Positions 20,695 to 34,100 are shown, counted from the first letter of the stretch. The stretch is DNA of 64,000 nucleotides from Mastigias papua (GCA_964019165.1 OZ025272.1:2759293-2823292); one strand, 5' to 3'. The notes: generated by a model from the sequence alone, not told the origin. Translations and numbers: made by a program.

Positions 20695-23211
20695 ATGAGC
20701 AATCTTCTAACATTATCAGTCATCCTATTGGGCATTTCCTTGGTTCGTATTGACTGCGGGCCAGCACCTCGTGTCACGCAACTGTATTTCCACTCAAAGG
20801 TCTATAGAGCCCCAAATGGACACACAAAGTTCTACTATTATCAAAAGGGTTACAATGAGCCTGTTTACGTCAACTTCAACGGAAGAGAGGTAAGCTTTTT
20901 CATTGCAGTAGGTTTTATTCCGTGGTAGAAATTTACAAAAAGTGTCCTCTTTTGGAAATTTCGACGCATGGGACCGTATGAGAAACTAAACTTACTGATA
21001 ATATCTTAATGTAGAATGAACGAACGAACGAACGAAAGAACGAACGAACGAACGAGGAACGAATGGACGGACGGACGGACGGACGGACGGACGGACGGAC
21101 GGACGGACGGACGGACGAATGAACCAACGAACGGACGAATGAACCAACGAACGAACGAACGAACGAACGAACGAACGAACGAACGAACGAACGAACGAAC
21201 GAACGAACGAACGAACGAGGAACGAATGGACGGACGGACGGACGGACGGCCGGCCGGCCGGACGGACGAACGAATGAACAAACGAACGAACGAACGAACG
21301 AACGAACGAACGAACAAACGAACGAATAAACATTAGACAACGTTAGAACGGAAACAAAATTGAGTTGAACACACTGGAAGACCTTTGCAAATCCTTGGGG
21401 GGAGGGGGTGGGGATGGCATAGGTGGTGAATTTGCTGACCTTTGCAAAACATATTTGCCGCCTATACATAAATTAGCTCTACCAGTATATGCCAAAATGC
21501 TGATTAATATACTTCTGGGGGCATTGCCCCAATGGCCCCACTAAACGCTGCCCCTCGTTGAACTATATAGTGTAAAGATAAAATTGAATACTATTCTCTG
21601 CCTATCAAAAGTAGAACGGTCGCCTGCCGTAAATCATTGAAGTGCTACCCTCCAAAAATGCTGTTTATTCATTTTAGCAAATTATCATCATTCAAAAATT
21701 AGTTATAATAGGGTTTTACAAATTTTATATGTATATAATTTGCTTGCTTTTTCCCACCAATTTAGATAATTAAGTTGATTCTTACTTTTAACTTTTATTG
21801 TATATGTATGATAGAGTTTTAAGGCATTGTGCATTTATTTATATCACTGAACTGTACTTAGGTTAGCTAGTATTTTAGCTTTTATCATAGCGCATTACAT
21901 TTAAAAATGAGCTTCACAGCTGGAGGTTGACACTTTCTACATACATGAAATATATGAAAAATGAAATATGCCATTTTCTGGCTTGTACCACAATACTACA
22001 CTTCGGCTAACCCCTTACTAGGCTCGATTGGGTGACTGGGCCTTGCTTTGGAGTGTAAAAATAACATTTTCTTAACAGGAAATCTGTTTGCGTTCTGCCA
22101 AAACTGCTTCCACGACCAACAACTGCGCAACTACCATTAACCATGATCGAAAATTCTCGGGATACAAATGGGCCTAGGTGCGACGGTGGCTGGCAAACTA
22201 GGTACTTATAAAAGCATTGATGAAAGCTGATCCGAAGTTCACAAACCACAATGGGTTGAAGAAATTAGAGCAAAAACACAACAATCAGTGACATAGTTAC
22301 GCAGTTTTAGCAGAACGTGAACAGATTTCGTGCGATTACTTGTTTCGAAAATGTTAGATTTAGACCCCAGATCTAGGCCCAGTCACCCAATCGTTCCTAC
22401 AAGCGCGGTTAGCTGGAGTGGCGTATTACCATGATACTTCGTCAGAAAATTGTCTAACTTTCAGCCCAACGTCATGAAATTGTCGGAAAATTCTATTTTA
22501 GCCCACCCCCCCCCTCCAGAAAAATACTTCCCACTGCGCTCTTTAGTATAACAGAATTTCTCAATATTGTCGCGGCAGAATATACTCAGAGATAATCGAA
22601 AGCGCCATGGAAAGTCCAATTTTGTATCTGCGCAACAACAACAATAGGTTATGGGTATACCTGCGCTTTCAAAACTATCGATTTTTGTAAATGTGACTCG
22701 TATGTTCTAAAGGGAACATAAATTTGGTGAATTTTTGGTAAAACTGTGACAGCAACATCTCTATTTGAAAAGGTAGATTTTAAACGCAAATGGTCAAATG
22801 TCCTAGAATGTATCTTTGATTTGAAACCAATAGGCCTGTATAGCCTTGAAAATTTTTATTTGCATGGGACTGGAGCATAAAGGACACTTTCCGTAACATT
22901 TTTGCAACATACCATTCTCTCAAGTCCCGAATAGACGGGGGCTGGAACAGTAGGGGGGGTTGGAAATTTCCTAAGAACCTTATAAACGGGGGTATCTATC
23001 CTTGATAAACGGTTGAATGACAAATTATTCATTTTCATTTCAGCTACGAAGAGAATGCAAGGTGTATCGGACTGATACCAACAGTGCTAGGATTGTAATC
23101 GGATGGTGGAAGGAATGCCTTGTAAAAGGGACAAATGGGGTGGTTATTATCAAAACCGCCTTTGGAAGACTCTATGGCAAAAATTACAACAAGATGACCT
23201 TCAGCTACTAA
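20695..23211 (+). CDS. small secreted protein, gene B
   Basis: Paralogue of the gene at 8425; family not recognised. Coding exons are 20695-20889 and 23044-23211, joined in phase 0 (donor GTAAGC, acceptor 'ttcatttcag'), giving 120 residues. The signal peptide differs from gene A by one conservative residue (Val19 to Ile). The mature part differs at 16 further positions, clustered at residues 26-37 and 54-65. Cys70, Cys90 and the core 'GHTKFYYYQKGY' and 'SARIVIGWW' are unchanged. The product is more basic than A in its C-terminal half (Gln74 to Arg, Asp78 to Asn, Asn88 to Lys). The intron is 2154 bp versus 335 bp in A, enlarged by a GAAC/GGAC array and MITE sequences. The 37 bp before the ATG are almost identical in the two genes. 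Secretion is well supported; function is not known. Confidence 0.85.
21016..21330. repeat. (GAAC)n/(GGAC)n compound microsatellite
   Basis: Alternating blocks of GAAC and GGAC tetranucleotides, with short GGCC runs, lie in the intron of gene B. The 'NERT' and 'FVRS' open frames on both strands result from the 12-nt periodicity and are not genes. Confidence 0.97.
22009..22413. mobile_element. MITE-like inverted-repeat element
   Basis: The left end 'gctaaccccttactaggctc' leads into 'gattgggtgactgggcc'. The right end is the inverse, 'ggcccagtcacccaatc' followed by a diverged terminal portion to 'ggttagc'. It is about 405 bp and lies in the gene B intron. Confidence 0.65.
22905..23004. mobile_element. 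fragment of G-rich CTCTT-type MITE
   Basis: 'ctctcaagtcccgaatagac' followed by 'gggggctggaacagta' resembles the left end of the elements at 36992 and 43886. No matching right end is seen, so this is a fragment. Confidence 0.5.
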
Positions 23212-24635
23212 TTATCCAATAGGCTGATGAATTCCATGGAAGGTCTTTGAAGTAGTACCTGAACTCCCTGGTATCAGAGACTGTTATTCATTAATAATTG
23301 GAAGATTTTGTACTACTGTGTAGAGTATTCGTAAATACGGGGGTCGGGGGTATATATCCCTGCTCTGTTGCTAAGAAGGATAAAAGTACTCTTTTCTTTG
23401 CAAATTGCGAAACTATTTATTGTATTCGTTGATCTGCCTAAAATCATTATTAAACTCGAAAGAACGGAAATCAGCAAATTCAAACTTACCTACTTACTTA
23501 TATCGGTCTAAGGAACTGTCAAAAACGTGAAAATTTTAACGGGACATAATATGTCAAATCTTGTCTAGAACTGTTGCGTCTTTATTCTCAACACTTCTGT
23601 AGCTTTACTTCTTATATTTGAAATATTTACTTGCTCTGTCCTTGTTTTATTGTTTCGCACCGGACTATTTTCAATGTACATACAATTGTAATAATGGAAT
23701 ATATTTAATGACACTTGCTTACTTGTGTCAGTTTGTAAATGGCTAAAAAAGGCTGAAAACTAATGATAGAATAAGGCGCGTCACAGTGCAAGATCTTCGT
23801 AAGAGCTCCTTAGATTCCATGGATTATATGCAAGAATCAACCATATCACATAGTCTTAAATCTGCAATTAGTGGAGCTGCATACTGACGGAAGGAAACTG
23901 CTTCAAAGTTATGGTGTCTCTAAGTAGCCGACCAACTAATTCCAAAGTCCGCTGAAAATATATGCCAAGAGAACAAAATATATATCAAGATGCCAAAATA
24001 ATTGCTGAAATACTGTTCTAGCTTGACAAAACCTCAAAACTCTGACCTCGATTTGTAACTAATATTACATCTGAATGGAGATATCACGTGAGATTGGATC
24101 ATTTGACGATCAGAGCAACGAAAAAAACATGTTCAAAACTATCAGAAGTTTGGAAACAGACAACAAGATCTCTTATATGTTTCCAAGCTTCGCAAATCTT
24201 TGAACATGTTTTGTCATCGTTCTGGTCATCAAATATATTGGAATGAATAGCGTTTGAGCTTTTATATTGAAAACAATTGCTGAGAGCTATCATAATAATA
24301 ACAGCTCGCAAAAACGATGGAATTCACAGATAATACCGTCATATAACAGAAAACCAATTGGCTCAGATTTCCACAAAAACTAATAGGTATTGCATACAAC
24401 TGACAACCAAGTGATTGTTCTTTCCACAAAAGCCACTAGGTTTTGCAACTTCAGTATACCCCCTAAATTTCAATAACAGCTCTTCAAAAAGCCTTCATTG
24501 GCGGTAGACGAAAATACGTATAAATCGTATAGTGCATTCACATCGAGGGAAAGCCCGAGTGGTGCTAGGGCGTGACCAGGGCAGATCAAGGTATGCCGTA
24601 AAAGGTGAAGTTGCAGTGGTAGCTGGCCTCTACTC
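23212..24635. other. 3' flank of gene B, no further gene recognised
   Basis: The first about 200 bp resemble the 3' flank of gene A ('ctgttattca', then 'gcgaaacta/tttattgtattcg'). I searched the minus strand here by eye for further CPSF1 exons and found none I could support. Confidence 0.45.
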
Positions 24636-24846
24636 GCATAGCCACTAAATGTTGATTGGTTGAGAGCTCTGATCAGGTCAATTTTGTCCCAACCTAATTG
24701 GCGAATCAAAATGCAGGAGTCTGATCACACGTGCATTCCACAGCTAAATATAGGCCCATTTTGCATGATGATTGGTCAATCAGGTTGGGAGAAAAAGTAG
24801 ATCTGATCGGAGCTCTCAACCAATCAAAACATTTGGCGACTATGCT
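24636..24846. mobile_element. long-arm palindromic MITE, copy 1
   Basis: The two halves are inverted copies of one another: 'gattggttgagagctctgat' on the left, and its inverse 'tcggagctctcaaccaatc' on the right, with arms of about 65 bp. A second copy lies at 27690-27901. The element ends just before the SINE at 24865. Confidence 0.75.
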
Positions 24847-24864
24847 GCTTTTACTGCGTACAAA

Positions 24865-25097
24865 AGGGGGCGAGTGGCCAAGTGGTTAGAGCGCTTGACT
24901 GCTGAGCAAAACATCGATGGTTCGAGCCGAACCTTCGGGTCATAGTTGGGATGCTCACCCACTATCCACCCAGCAGCAAATGGGTACCTGGTGGCAACAC
25001 TGGGGGAGTTAAAGGCGGCGAGGAAAGGAACTGGCCACCCTACCTCACTATGCCGGCGGCTCAGGATAAGTGTCCCTCTAACGGGCATGGGACTCAC
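24865..25097 (+). mobile_element. tRNA-Ser-like SINE, copy 2, with target duplication
   Basis: A box 'tggccaagtgg', anticodon-like 'gactgctgag' and B box 'ggttcgagcc', followed by the same body as the copy at 5230. It is bounded by a 17-bp direct repeat, 24848-24864 and 25098-25114, differing at one base ('cttttactgcgtacaaa' versus 'cttttactacgtacaaa'). That is the footprint of LINE-driven retrotransposition. It lies 89 bp beyond the donor of the last CPSF1 exon found. Confidence 0.92.
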
Positions 25098-25186
25098 CTT
25101 TTACTACGTACAAAGCAACTCATGCAGCAGTACCTTTTGTCACCCACTACCCTTCTAAGTGCAAGAAATAGTACAAATTCACATAC

Positions 25187-28072
25187 CTTATCAATTGATG
25201 ACTTCTGGATCTTCAGCCTTTGACCAGAAAAGTCTTCCACCAATTTACCATACATAATGGAGCCATCTGTTGTCATTAAGACGAAATGTGGATCAACTAA
25301 CGAGCAGGAGACAATGGCAGATGAACCGGAATCCATGGCTATTTCCTGTAACTGTTTAACTACAGAAAAGAAAACAGAAAAAACCTACAAAGTTCAAAAA
25401 GCAAAATAAGTTTTCAATAGACAACTTCTCTGTAGTACGGAACAAACAATTTGATTTTGAAAAGCAAGCATAACCCAAAGGAAATAAAATATATTGATGA
25501 TGTCAGCATGATGACTGAAATTTAACTGTAGCACATTCGCCCTATAATTTTCATATCATATTTCAAAATAATTTATCCAGGGAATGATTCAGGCTAAATG
25601 ACCTGCTCTACAATCATCCTTGCAATGAAAACTAACTGCAAATATACAGCTGTACGAATACATAAAATCAATTGTAACAACAAACGCGCAATAATAAAAA
25701 ACCGATTTTGATGCAAAACAACTTCCATACACTAAGGAATTCAAGGGGAGTTTTTTACATTTCTTGAATTTCAGACTGAATAGATGATGACATTTGAATT
25801 TCAGTGTCCACACTATTCCAAACAGTTGTCCCACAGTAAGTGAAAGTCACTGTTTTGGAATACCCAATCGATGCCACAATTAAATGCATTGACAATAAGA
25901 CCTGGCTGTGTAAATACTCCGAAGAATTTCACTGCTATAGATTTTGGAGATTTATCAGAGTGTTGCTGCCTAGCTGAGCCACAATTTTTCATGTGGTTTT
26001 GATCTTCAATACAAGAAGAGGTGATGATTTGCTTACTGGTGTAAATTTTAGATCAGAATTGCAATGAACAACAGTTATTTCTTTCTCTTTAGAGATGTTT
26101 CTTCTCTAAGTATTTTTCAACATGAAATATAAGACCTAAACTAGAATGACGGCATAACTAGAGGACGATTTAACAGACCAGTGTCCTAGACGACATAACC
26201 AATAATTTACCCAAACGTTTGTGGTTGAAGGAACATGTTATGGAGTTCTATCCGCAAAGGAAAACTTCATGACAGGATATGTCTTGTATTGAGAGGCGTA
26301 GAAGTATATCAATAGCTAGTTTGCCTCTATTGGTAGACAATTTCATTAGCAATTAAGAATTCCAGAAATGTATTTATATAAGACACTGAAAATGTTGTGC
26401 AATAAAGAATGGGCTTTAATACTCTAAAGTTTGCAAACTCTAATTGTTGAATTTGAATGATTCCATTGGAAAAGAGAAGCGACAATGCTAGTTAATGATA
26501 TATCAATGGCTAATATTAACTCATTTCCAAGAGATTTTCCAAGGGCGGGGGCTACCACCTTAGCTCCCCTTTTCTGCACCACCGCTTGTATTCCCTTAAG
26601 ACTAACCCTTAGCGATAAATTTGCTGAGTTCTTGTTTTCTCTCAAAGAAGTAAAATCAAGAAAATATACATAAATATATAAATATAAAAATATACATAAA
26701 ACCAACTGACCTCCTTGTAACAATCGGACACTCATAGGACACACCTAGAAATTTGATCAAAAAGTAACGAACAGTTGTTGAGATTGGAAGAATTATGGGA
26801 GAAACAGAACATGGCTGAAGTCAAAAACAATTTCAAGCAAAAAATGTACTTGAACAAATGATTTAATCAAGTCTTAGGACGGAACAAAATCGCCTAGCAT
26901 AAATAATTTCTGAGGAATATTTTACTGGTTTAGACATAAATTAGTCTGTAAATATAAAGGTTAGTAGCATGATTGGCGTGAAATATCTTGTCAAGAGTAA
27001 TTTCGGTCTATCGTTCGCTTCAAGCTCTTCTGTGGATCCTGGACCGTCACTTGATCATCTTTCTTATAGATAAAATTAAAACAAACTTATTATCTTTGAT
27101 TGTGCCCCTCACAGTGGGAAAAGGCTCAAGGTCATCGTGTTGCCACTATGAGAGACACATAGAAGTGACTACCCTTTACAAAGTAAGTATGATCTGCCGG
27201 GGCAAAACGGGCAAAACGGGCAAAATGGCCAAAACGGGCCACCGGGACAAAGCGGAAAACGACTACCCTGCACAATTCAATGACCCGTGGTCTCTTCTTC
27301 ACGCCGAATTTGTGCATTGTTTTATAGAGGCTTCATGCCAAGGCAACTTCACTATCTCGGAATATGAGCTCGACAGGGTCTGATGAAAGATGGGTATCAA
27401 AAATTCTACATGCTCCTACTTCAACGTGGCTGTTTCCATATTTCATACCATATCCTAAGACAAAAGAGTCCACAACGAAGGATCGAAATGAATATCAACC
27501 TGGAACAGTGTTCCTAACTACGCTAAATTACCAAAGGTGTTTCTATAGGTTTCCCTTTATTTATTTTGCCTGCCTTTCGCTTGTTCTATTCTCCAATGGA
27601 CCTCAATTCGGAATATCACGTTCTCCACTAAAATCACCACGAATTGCAACACCATCCCTATTACCATACGGATTGATGGAATGTGGCTGAGCACAGCCAC
27701 CAAAATGTTTGATTGGCTGAGAGCTCTGATCCAGTCTATCTTCTCCCAACCTGATTGACCTATCATCATGCAAAATGGGCCTAAATCTAGCTGTGGAATG
27801 CACGTGTGTTCAGAATCCCGACTTTTTATTGGCCAGTTAGTTTGGGAGAATACAGACCTGATTAGAGCTCTCAACCAATCAAGCATTTGGGGGCTATGCT
27901 ATGTGGCTGCCAATTGCCAGTCGATTGAAATGCGGCTGACAAACATAATAAGAAATCAGAAAGCTCATTTTGCGTCAAGATTTTTAGAGCTTTACTGGAA
28001 CCATGCAATCAAGCAATCAGTCCCTTCAATTATCCACTAATCGTCTAATCAGTCCGGCTCAGATAATTTCCT

Positions 28073-28107
<35 letters not shown>

Positions 28108-31100
28108 TAATCAATCAATCATTCATTCATTCAATCAATCAACTATCAGTCAAAATATCATTGAATCATAACACAAAATCACATAATTTCAAGTTGAGAC
28201 ACAATCAAGACTATCAATCAACCAAATGAAAGAGACCCAATCGATCACCTGAATTATAAATCTGTTGTTTCCAATGTTGCCAGTGAAAATAGTTGGATAC
28301 TGGGTACTGAAACCTGAATTGTCAATTTCCATAATTTCAGCTTCTGTTTTTAGTACCTGTGAATTAAAACGATAACTGAAATGCTAAATTTAGTCATTAA
28401 AGTATATGAAATTCATACTGAACTTGAAGCTTTGCGCTTATTAAGGATTTGTACCAAGATCTCTTGACAAAAAACAATTTGCGATACTTTAATTACTGAG
28501 TTAATGAAGGAAAGAGCGAGTAAATCAATGGGAGAATGAATGAATGAATGAATGAATGAATGAATGAATGAATGAATGAATAAATAAATAAATGAATGCC
28601 AAAACAACTAAGTGAATGGCTATGACTAAAAGGATCCCTGGATATCACGGATCAGGGAAGGTGGGTGGATACATGGATGGACAGACAGACGAACGGACAG
28701 ACGAACGGACAGACGGACGGATGGATGGACAAATGGATAGAATGGATAGATGTATAGACGAGTACTTATTTCGGTAGGAGGCAAGCCTACAGAGAGCTCT
28801 ATGGAGCCCAGGGTAAAAAGTGTAATGGAAGCGGATGTTCTGGTTGGTAGAGGAGTACAATTGATGCAAAGCGGGACCGGTGCACATTACTATTCGAACT
28901 ATGATAAAAGATTGCGCCTTATATTCAAGGCTACTGTTCAGACAATAATATCAGAATGAATGATATTATGTAGCTGTATTTGAGAAATAGGCGATTTCTG
29001 TTACCAATCAAATGCATAAAGTTGCAATGGAAGGCACGCTAAAATCATGAAGAAACCCAAAACCTCAGAAAAGAACAATAAAAATCGCATAACTTGAAAA
29101 TAGATTCATGCGAGCATCAAGCGATTCAAACCAACGTAAAGATGGGCACTCAACGAAAAATTGGCAAAAGATGCAAGTGCTATGAAAACGTAGTAGAGTA
29201 GACTGAGTAGAATGAAGACAAGTCAAGGAGGAAAAGAAGGCCGATACCGATTGACAACGTCAGATTTGGAACAATCATACCGTCACAATCAGAAACATTG
29301 TTTCAAAATAGAACTCAAGGACTGTTGTTATCATTTCGAAAGCTAGCTAATCGCAAGCAGTAGTAGAAAGCTGTTGTACAGAAAAAGACCATGGAAATTA
29401 TTGAGAAGAGACTGTACTTTGCATTGGAAACGGAACTACGCGTATCGCCTGACAAATTTCCGAGAAAGATACTAAAATTGGACGACCACTACGTTTTAAA
29501 AACAGGACACAAGCTAATGCCGCCTTCCATCAAATCTATCATAAGACATTGTGCCGAAGCCCATCGCCGTTTACGAGAATTCCCATCCGTTGTATATCTG
29601 ACTAATGACAGGTTGGTTCCAAATGGCTTTTTATTTAAGAAATATAGTGCATGCCAAAAGTCCTGCAATACTTCATATGATTTACACCAAAGAAGAGCCA
29701 TAGCATCGTCTGCCCCTGTAAACAATGTTGTCTGAAGCAAACTTGGGTAACATTAGGGGATGAAGAGATACCTGTACACAATGCTATGGGCTTTTACTAT
29801 CGACTCAACATTGTATGGGGGACAAGGGGCGTGCATTTTAATTGGTGCTATGGAAAAAGCGACTGGAGTCGGAAATTCATAACAATGTCAAGTGTTTCAA
29901 GCACCTTTGGCAGGCATTTTAGAAACAGGTTTACCTCCGCTACTGTAATATACTAACACAGTTTGGTGCAAGTAACAAAATCATAAAAAACTGGATGGAC
30001 CACAAACTTCTAGTAAGGCTAATACTTCACAGTAGGACGGATACTTTCTCTGTTAATTAAAGTATACATCATAATAGCAACAAGTGGCTTCAATTTTTCA
30101 TGATCGATGTCATAACTTTCCAGGGCTTTTGATATTCTATGCAAAACTAGATCAACAACCTTCAGTGGCTCTCTATGCAAGTGCAACGCCAGTTTTGCTC
30201 AATATTTTATCAAGAGAGTGAGCAGCAAAATCTTGCCATTGTCTAGCTAACCAATTAAAAGAGACCGTGGCTATTCCATTATTTACTATACCACTCAGAG
30301 AATACTAAACACGTGTTGAATACATGACAAGTAATAGAGACGTTCTATTCCAGGTTTGCAAGTTCTACTCTATCTTATTAGGCAACATAAAAACCTGTAT
30401 GTTTTACTTTTCAGGTCGGACCATTATTCAACTATGAAGAGGACGCATTCAGCCCTTTTTATGGGTGCATATGCCATACTATACTTAAACTGGTCAGCAA
30501 ATTACACAGTTCATAAGATAAAGCAACACATTGGTGAAAACTTAAGCTATTTCTGCGACCACAAAGGATGCTATGATTACAAACTCAGTATTCACGATTG
30601 TCTTGAGAGCATAAAGGTAGGTGTAGTGAAGCATGGCTGGTTTACACTTGATGGGGTAAACCCACTAAAAAATGGACTAAATATGAATTGGGTGATACCG
30701 AATAAAATTATTGCAATGAAGGATCCTAAACTCATAACTTCGCAAGGTGTTGCCTCTTTGAATCGAAAATACGTGACAGAACTGCTGAGAAACAAAATAG
30801 ATTATGTGGTTCGCTTGAATGGGAAAGATTTTGAGCAAGACAGTAAGTACGGCAGACCATATCCCCTTGAGGAATTCTTTGCCGAAGGTATAGCAGTGTG
30901 CGATATCTCCATGAAAGACGGGGGAACACCTACTCAAAAGCAGTTGGAGATGTTTCTTGAGATCAGCTCGATTCCAGAATCCCAAATGGCAGTGCATTGC
31001 CATGCTGGAATGGGACGAACAGGAACAATGATAGCCTGTTGTCTGATACAAGATTACGGATTCACATCGAGGCAGGCAGTGGCATGGCTTAATTTATGCA

Positions 31101-34100
31101 GACGAGGCTCAGTAATGGGCAAACAACATGAATTTCTAGACAACTACTTTGCAGCAATATCAAAGAAAAACTCTGAAGCTAAAATTCAAAAATGTGCGAA
31201 TGAAGAACCAGAACAGGTGAATTCCGTTATGCAAGAAGAAGAGAAATATAGAAAAGCAGAGGAAGAGATGGAGCCAAAAACCAAGCGGGGAAGATTAGAA
31301 AACTCTGTAGAGGATAGTGAGCAAAAGGAGATCTGATCACAACGTTGGTGAACAAATTCTTCAAGGAAAGTACTAGAGCACAAAATCTTCACCTACGGAC
31401 ATAGTAAACACAGTCTCGCTTTCCTCGCAAAAGTTCTCAATACATTTTTTCAAAATACGAATAACTTTTATCATCTTTAAAGAATACCCAGGTCATTTTA
31501 CATTTATCTTTAAGTCACAAATGTCAATTATTTGACAAGGAAATTATACAAGCTTCGTTGTATGAAACTTGATTAATGGAAAAATTACTGTTTCTACATT
31601 GGTGTTTTCTTTAACTCAAAGGCTCGCTTCATCTACGTCAAACCATGCAGTGGAGAATTAACAATACCCAAATGCACGTGCTGCGAAATATTGCAGAAAA
31701 TAACAGAAAGTGGTCATTGATGAAATCAAAATGACAAAAACCAACCATGCTTGAATCTTCCCTGCTTAAAATCAGAAATGAGTGGTACAATTCATCAACG
31801 TCATCTGATTTCTGCAAAAGATGATCAATAACTACATGAAATTTCTTCGACGTTTCTCCGAATTGATGATATTCATGAGACGTCTCGTTTAATTTACTCA
31901 TATGCGTTTACAGAGTATCGTAAAAAATCTACTCCAGTAATTGAAACGCTGAGGGAGAGACTGCATTTTTAGATGTTAGTCCAAACAAATAGAAAAAGCG
32001 CAAATGCACTACCACCAATATCGAAAATCCTGCCAGAAAATTCTTTTGGAACAATTTGTAGTCCTGAATGCATCTTTCATACCATAGGAACACAGGTACA
32101 ACTAAACTACTACATATATCACATGTAATATTCACACTGCTGGAAAAGCTAAGCAGTCACGTACATGTATTGAGTGATATAATGTTAGGCAGGGCTCACT
32201 TTATTTCTGAAAACTGTCAATGCATAGCATATTTCCGAGGCTACTCAAACCACACGGATGCTAAGTGGAGGTAGTATATGGTACGAACACAACTATGGTC
32301 GAAAACAACTAACAATCCGCAGGAAAAATAATGAGTAGATTTCATTTTGAACTGCTCGGTAGAAATGAAAGATTACCTTTGCATCTGAAAATACTGTCCA
32401 CATGTCCGTGCAGCCTGGCAGCTCAAACGTTGTGACAACCTGAGGTCGTACACTCCGCTATAAATAATAAATCATATAACTAATAACAGATGAAGTAAGT
32501 GAGAATGAACAAGATGAGTAAAAGAATGGAGGAGAGAACAATGACATGGAGAAAAACAATCAAACATTAGTTAAATATGAAATACCTGATATGAATCAAA
32601 ACTTTACAGAAAATTCACTTATAAATCATCTACTACCTGCAAGACAGACAGAGCACCATTCTTTCCATAACCAGAGCAGAAAACTACTTCAAGGTCCGGT
32701 TGGGAAGATCCTGCAAACTGCATTCAATGAAAAATTAACTAGATTAGTTTAGGCCATGGAAATACAAGAGGAATAGTAAGCTTGTTCGATCAAGCCTTGA
32801 ATTTAACTTAATGTTCCTATTGCATGTAAAAGAGAACAGTATTGCTGAAGAATATACAAGGTGATAAATTTCAACAGATCAAAATTAAGTTCAGCAAGGT
32901 TGCATGTTTTGAAATAAGCATTCAATAAGAGCTGATGCGATAAGTCAAAGATTCAAAAGAAATAACGATGTTTCACCATCGATAAAGTCACTGACCTCTT
33001 CCTACAAAAAAGAAAGAAACGCAAATCAGATCTCAACAATAGGTAAATTCTATCCAAAAAACTAGAATAAGTTGTAAATTAATGACACCACTAAATTAGT
33101 TAGTTTTTTATTTCTTCAATGTTCGTAAAGCCAATACAAAAGTGTGTGTTTAGATTAACGCTTATGTCTTTTTGATAAGTATTCAAGTGTTCGTTGCAAT
33201 CAACTATCACATGAAAGTATGAGATACCAAAAAAATTAGAAGCTAGAGCTAGTTCCAGTAAACATTGCTTTACAAGCATAGAGGCCAGGAATGAAAACAA
33301 AATCCACAATCGTGATCACTAATCACAAATTTTCGGACTATGACGGATAATTCCTTACCGAAAGAAAAGCCGGTTCTCCAACTGCACTCTCCGCACAAGG
33401 GCCGATATTAAGCAAACTATCACAGACCTATCACAGATCAATTGGAAAGATATGTTACATCCAATCCAAAATAGAATTTCATGAACGGTAGCAATAGGCG
33501 TACAGGAGAAAGCATAGCTACAGGTGAACTATGACATGAGGTAAAAGAAATTATCATTCACTTTTCAGACATAAGAATTAAACAAAATGAAACTGAATGA
33601 GATACGCCAATCAGAACCACAAAAATACGACACATTTGTTAACACAACCCTGTTAAACCATTGAGATAATGTGCCTAGTCACCAGGATAGCCCCAAGTTT
33701 TCGATAAGAATCCTGTCAATCCTTTCGATGGCTAGTAATTTTATCACTGAGGAAAACGACTGATGCATAAAGCTTGATGGTACAACTCATACGGGCAAGA
33801 TTTGTAGGCCAAGATCGCAATGGTTCATTTCAACAAAAATTCCAAAAATCCCCCATTGCAACAGCCACAGGTCTACAAGTGATATTCTGCTTATTACATT
33901 TGGCAACTATCCCCATCCTTAGAGCACATCATAGCTGTAGCGTAGATTTTTAACTTTAACTAAGCACTATTCATTATTGTACATTGCCCACCCATTTTAC
34001 TCATTTTACATACGTAATACTACTATAACTACAAATACAGTAAGTGTCTTTCTCAGTAAGGAGCAAAATCACTTTCAGACGTTAGTCTCGTAACGAAAAA

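Noticed and set aside
20933..21469. FVRS-rich minus frames and NERT-rich plus frame as proteins
   Set aside because: Products of the GAAC/GGAC tetranucleotide array; similar frames open on both strands.
23741..23760. Short minus-strand exon reading 'PFLAIYKLTQ' before a GTAAGC donor, as the next CPSF1 exon
   Set aside because: Splice sites look good but the sequence does not match CPSF1 after exon 21, and its position alone is not enough.
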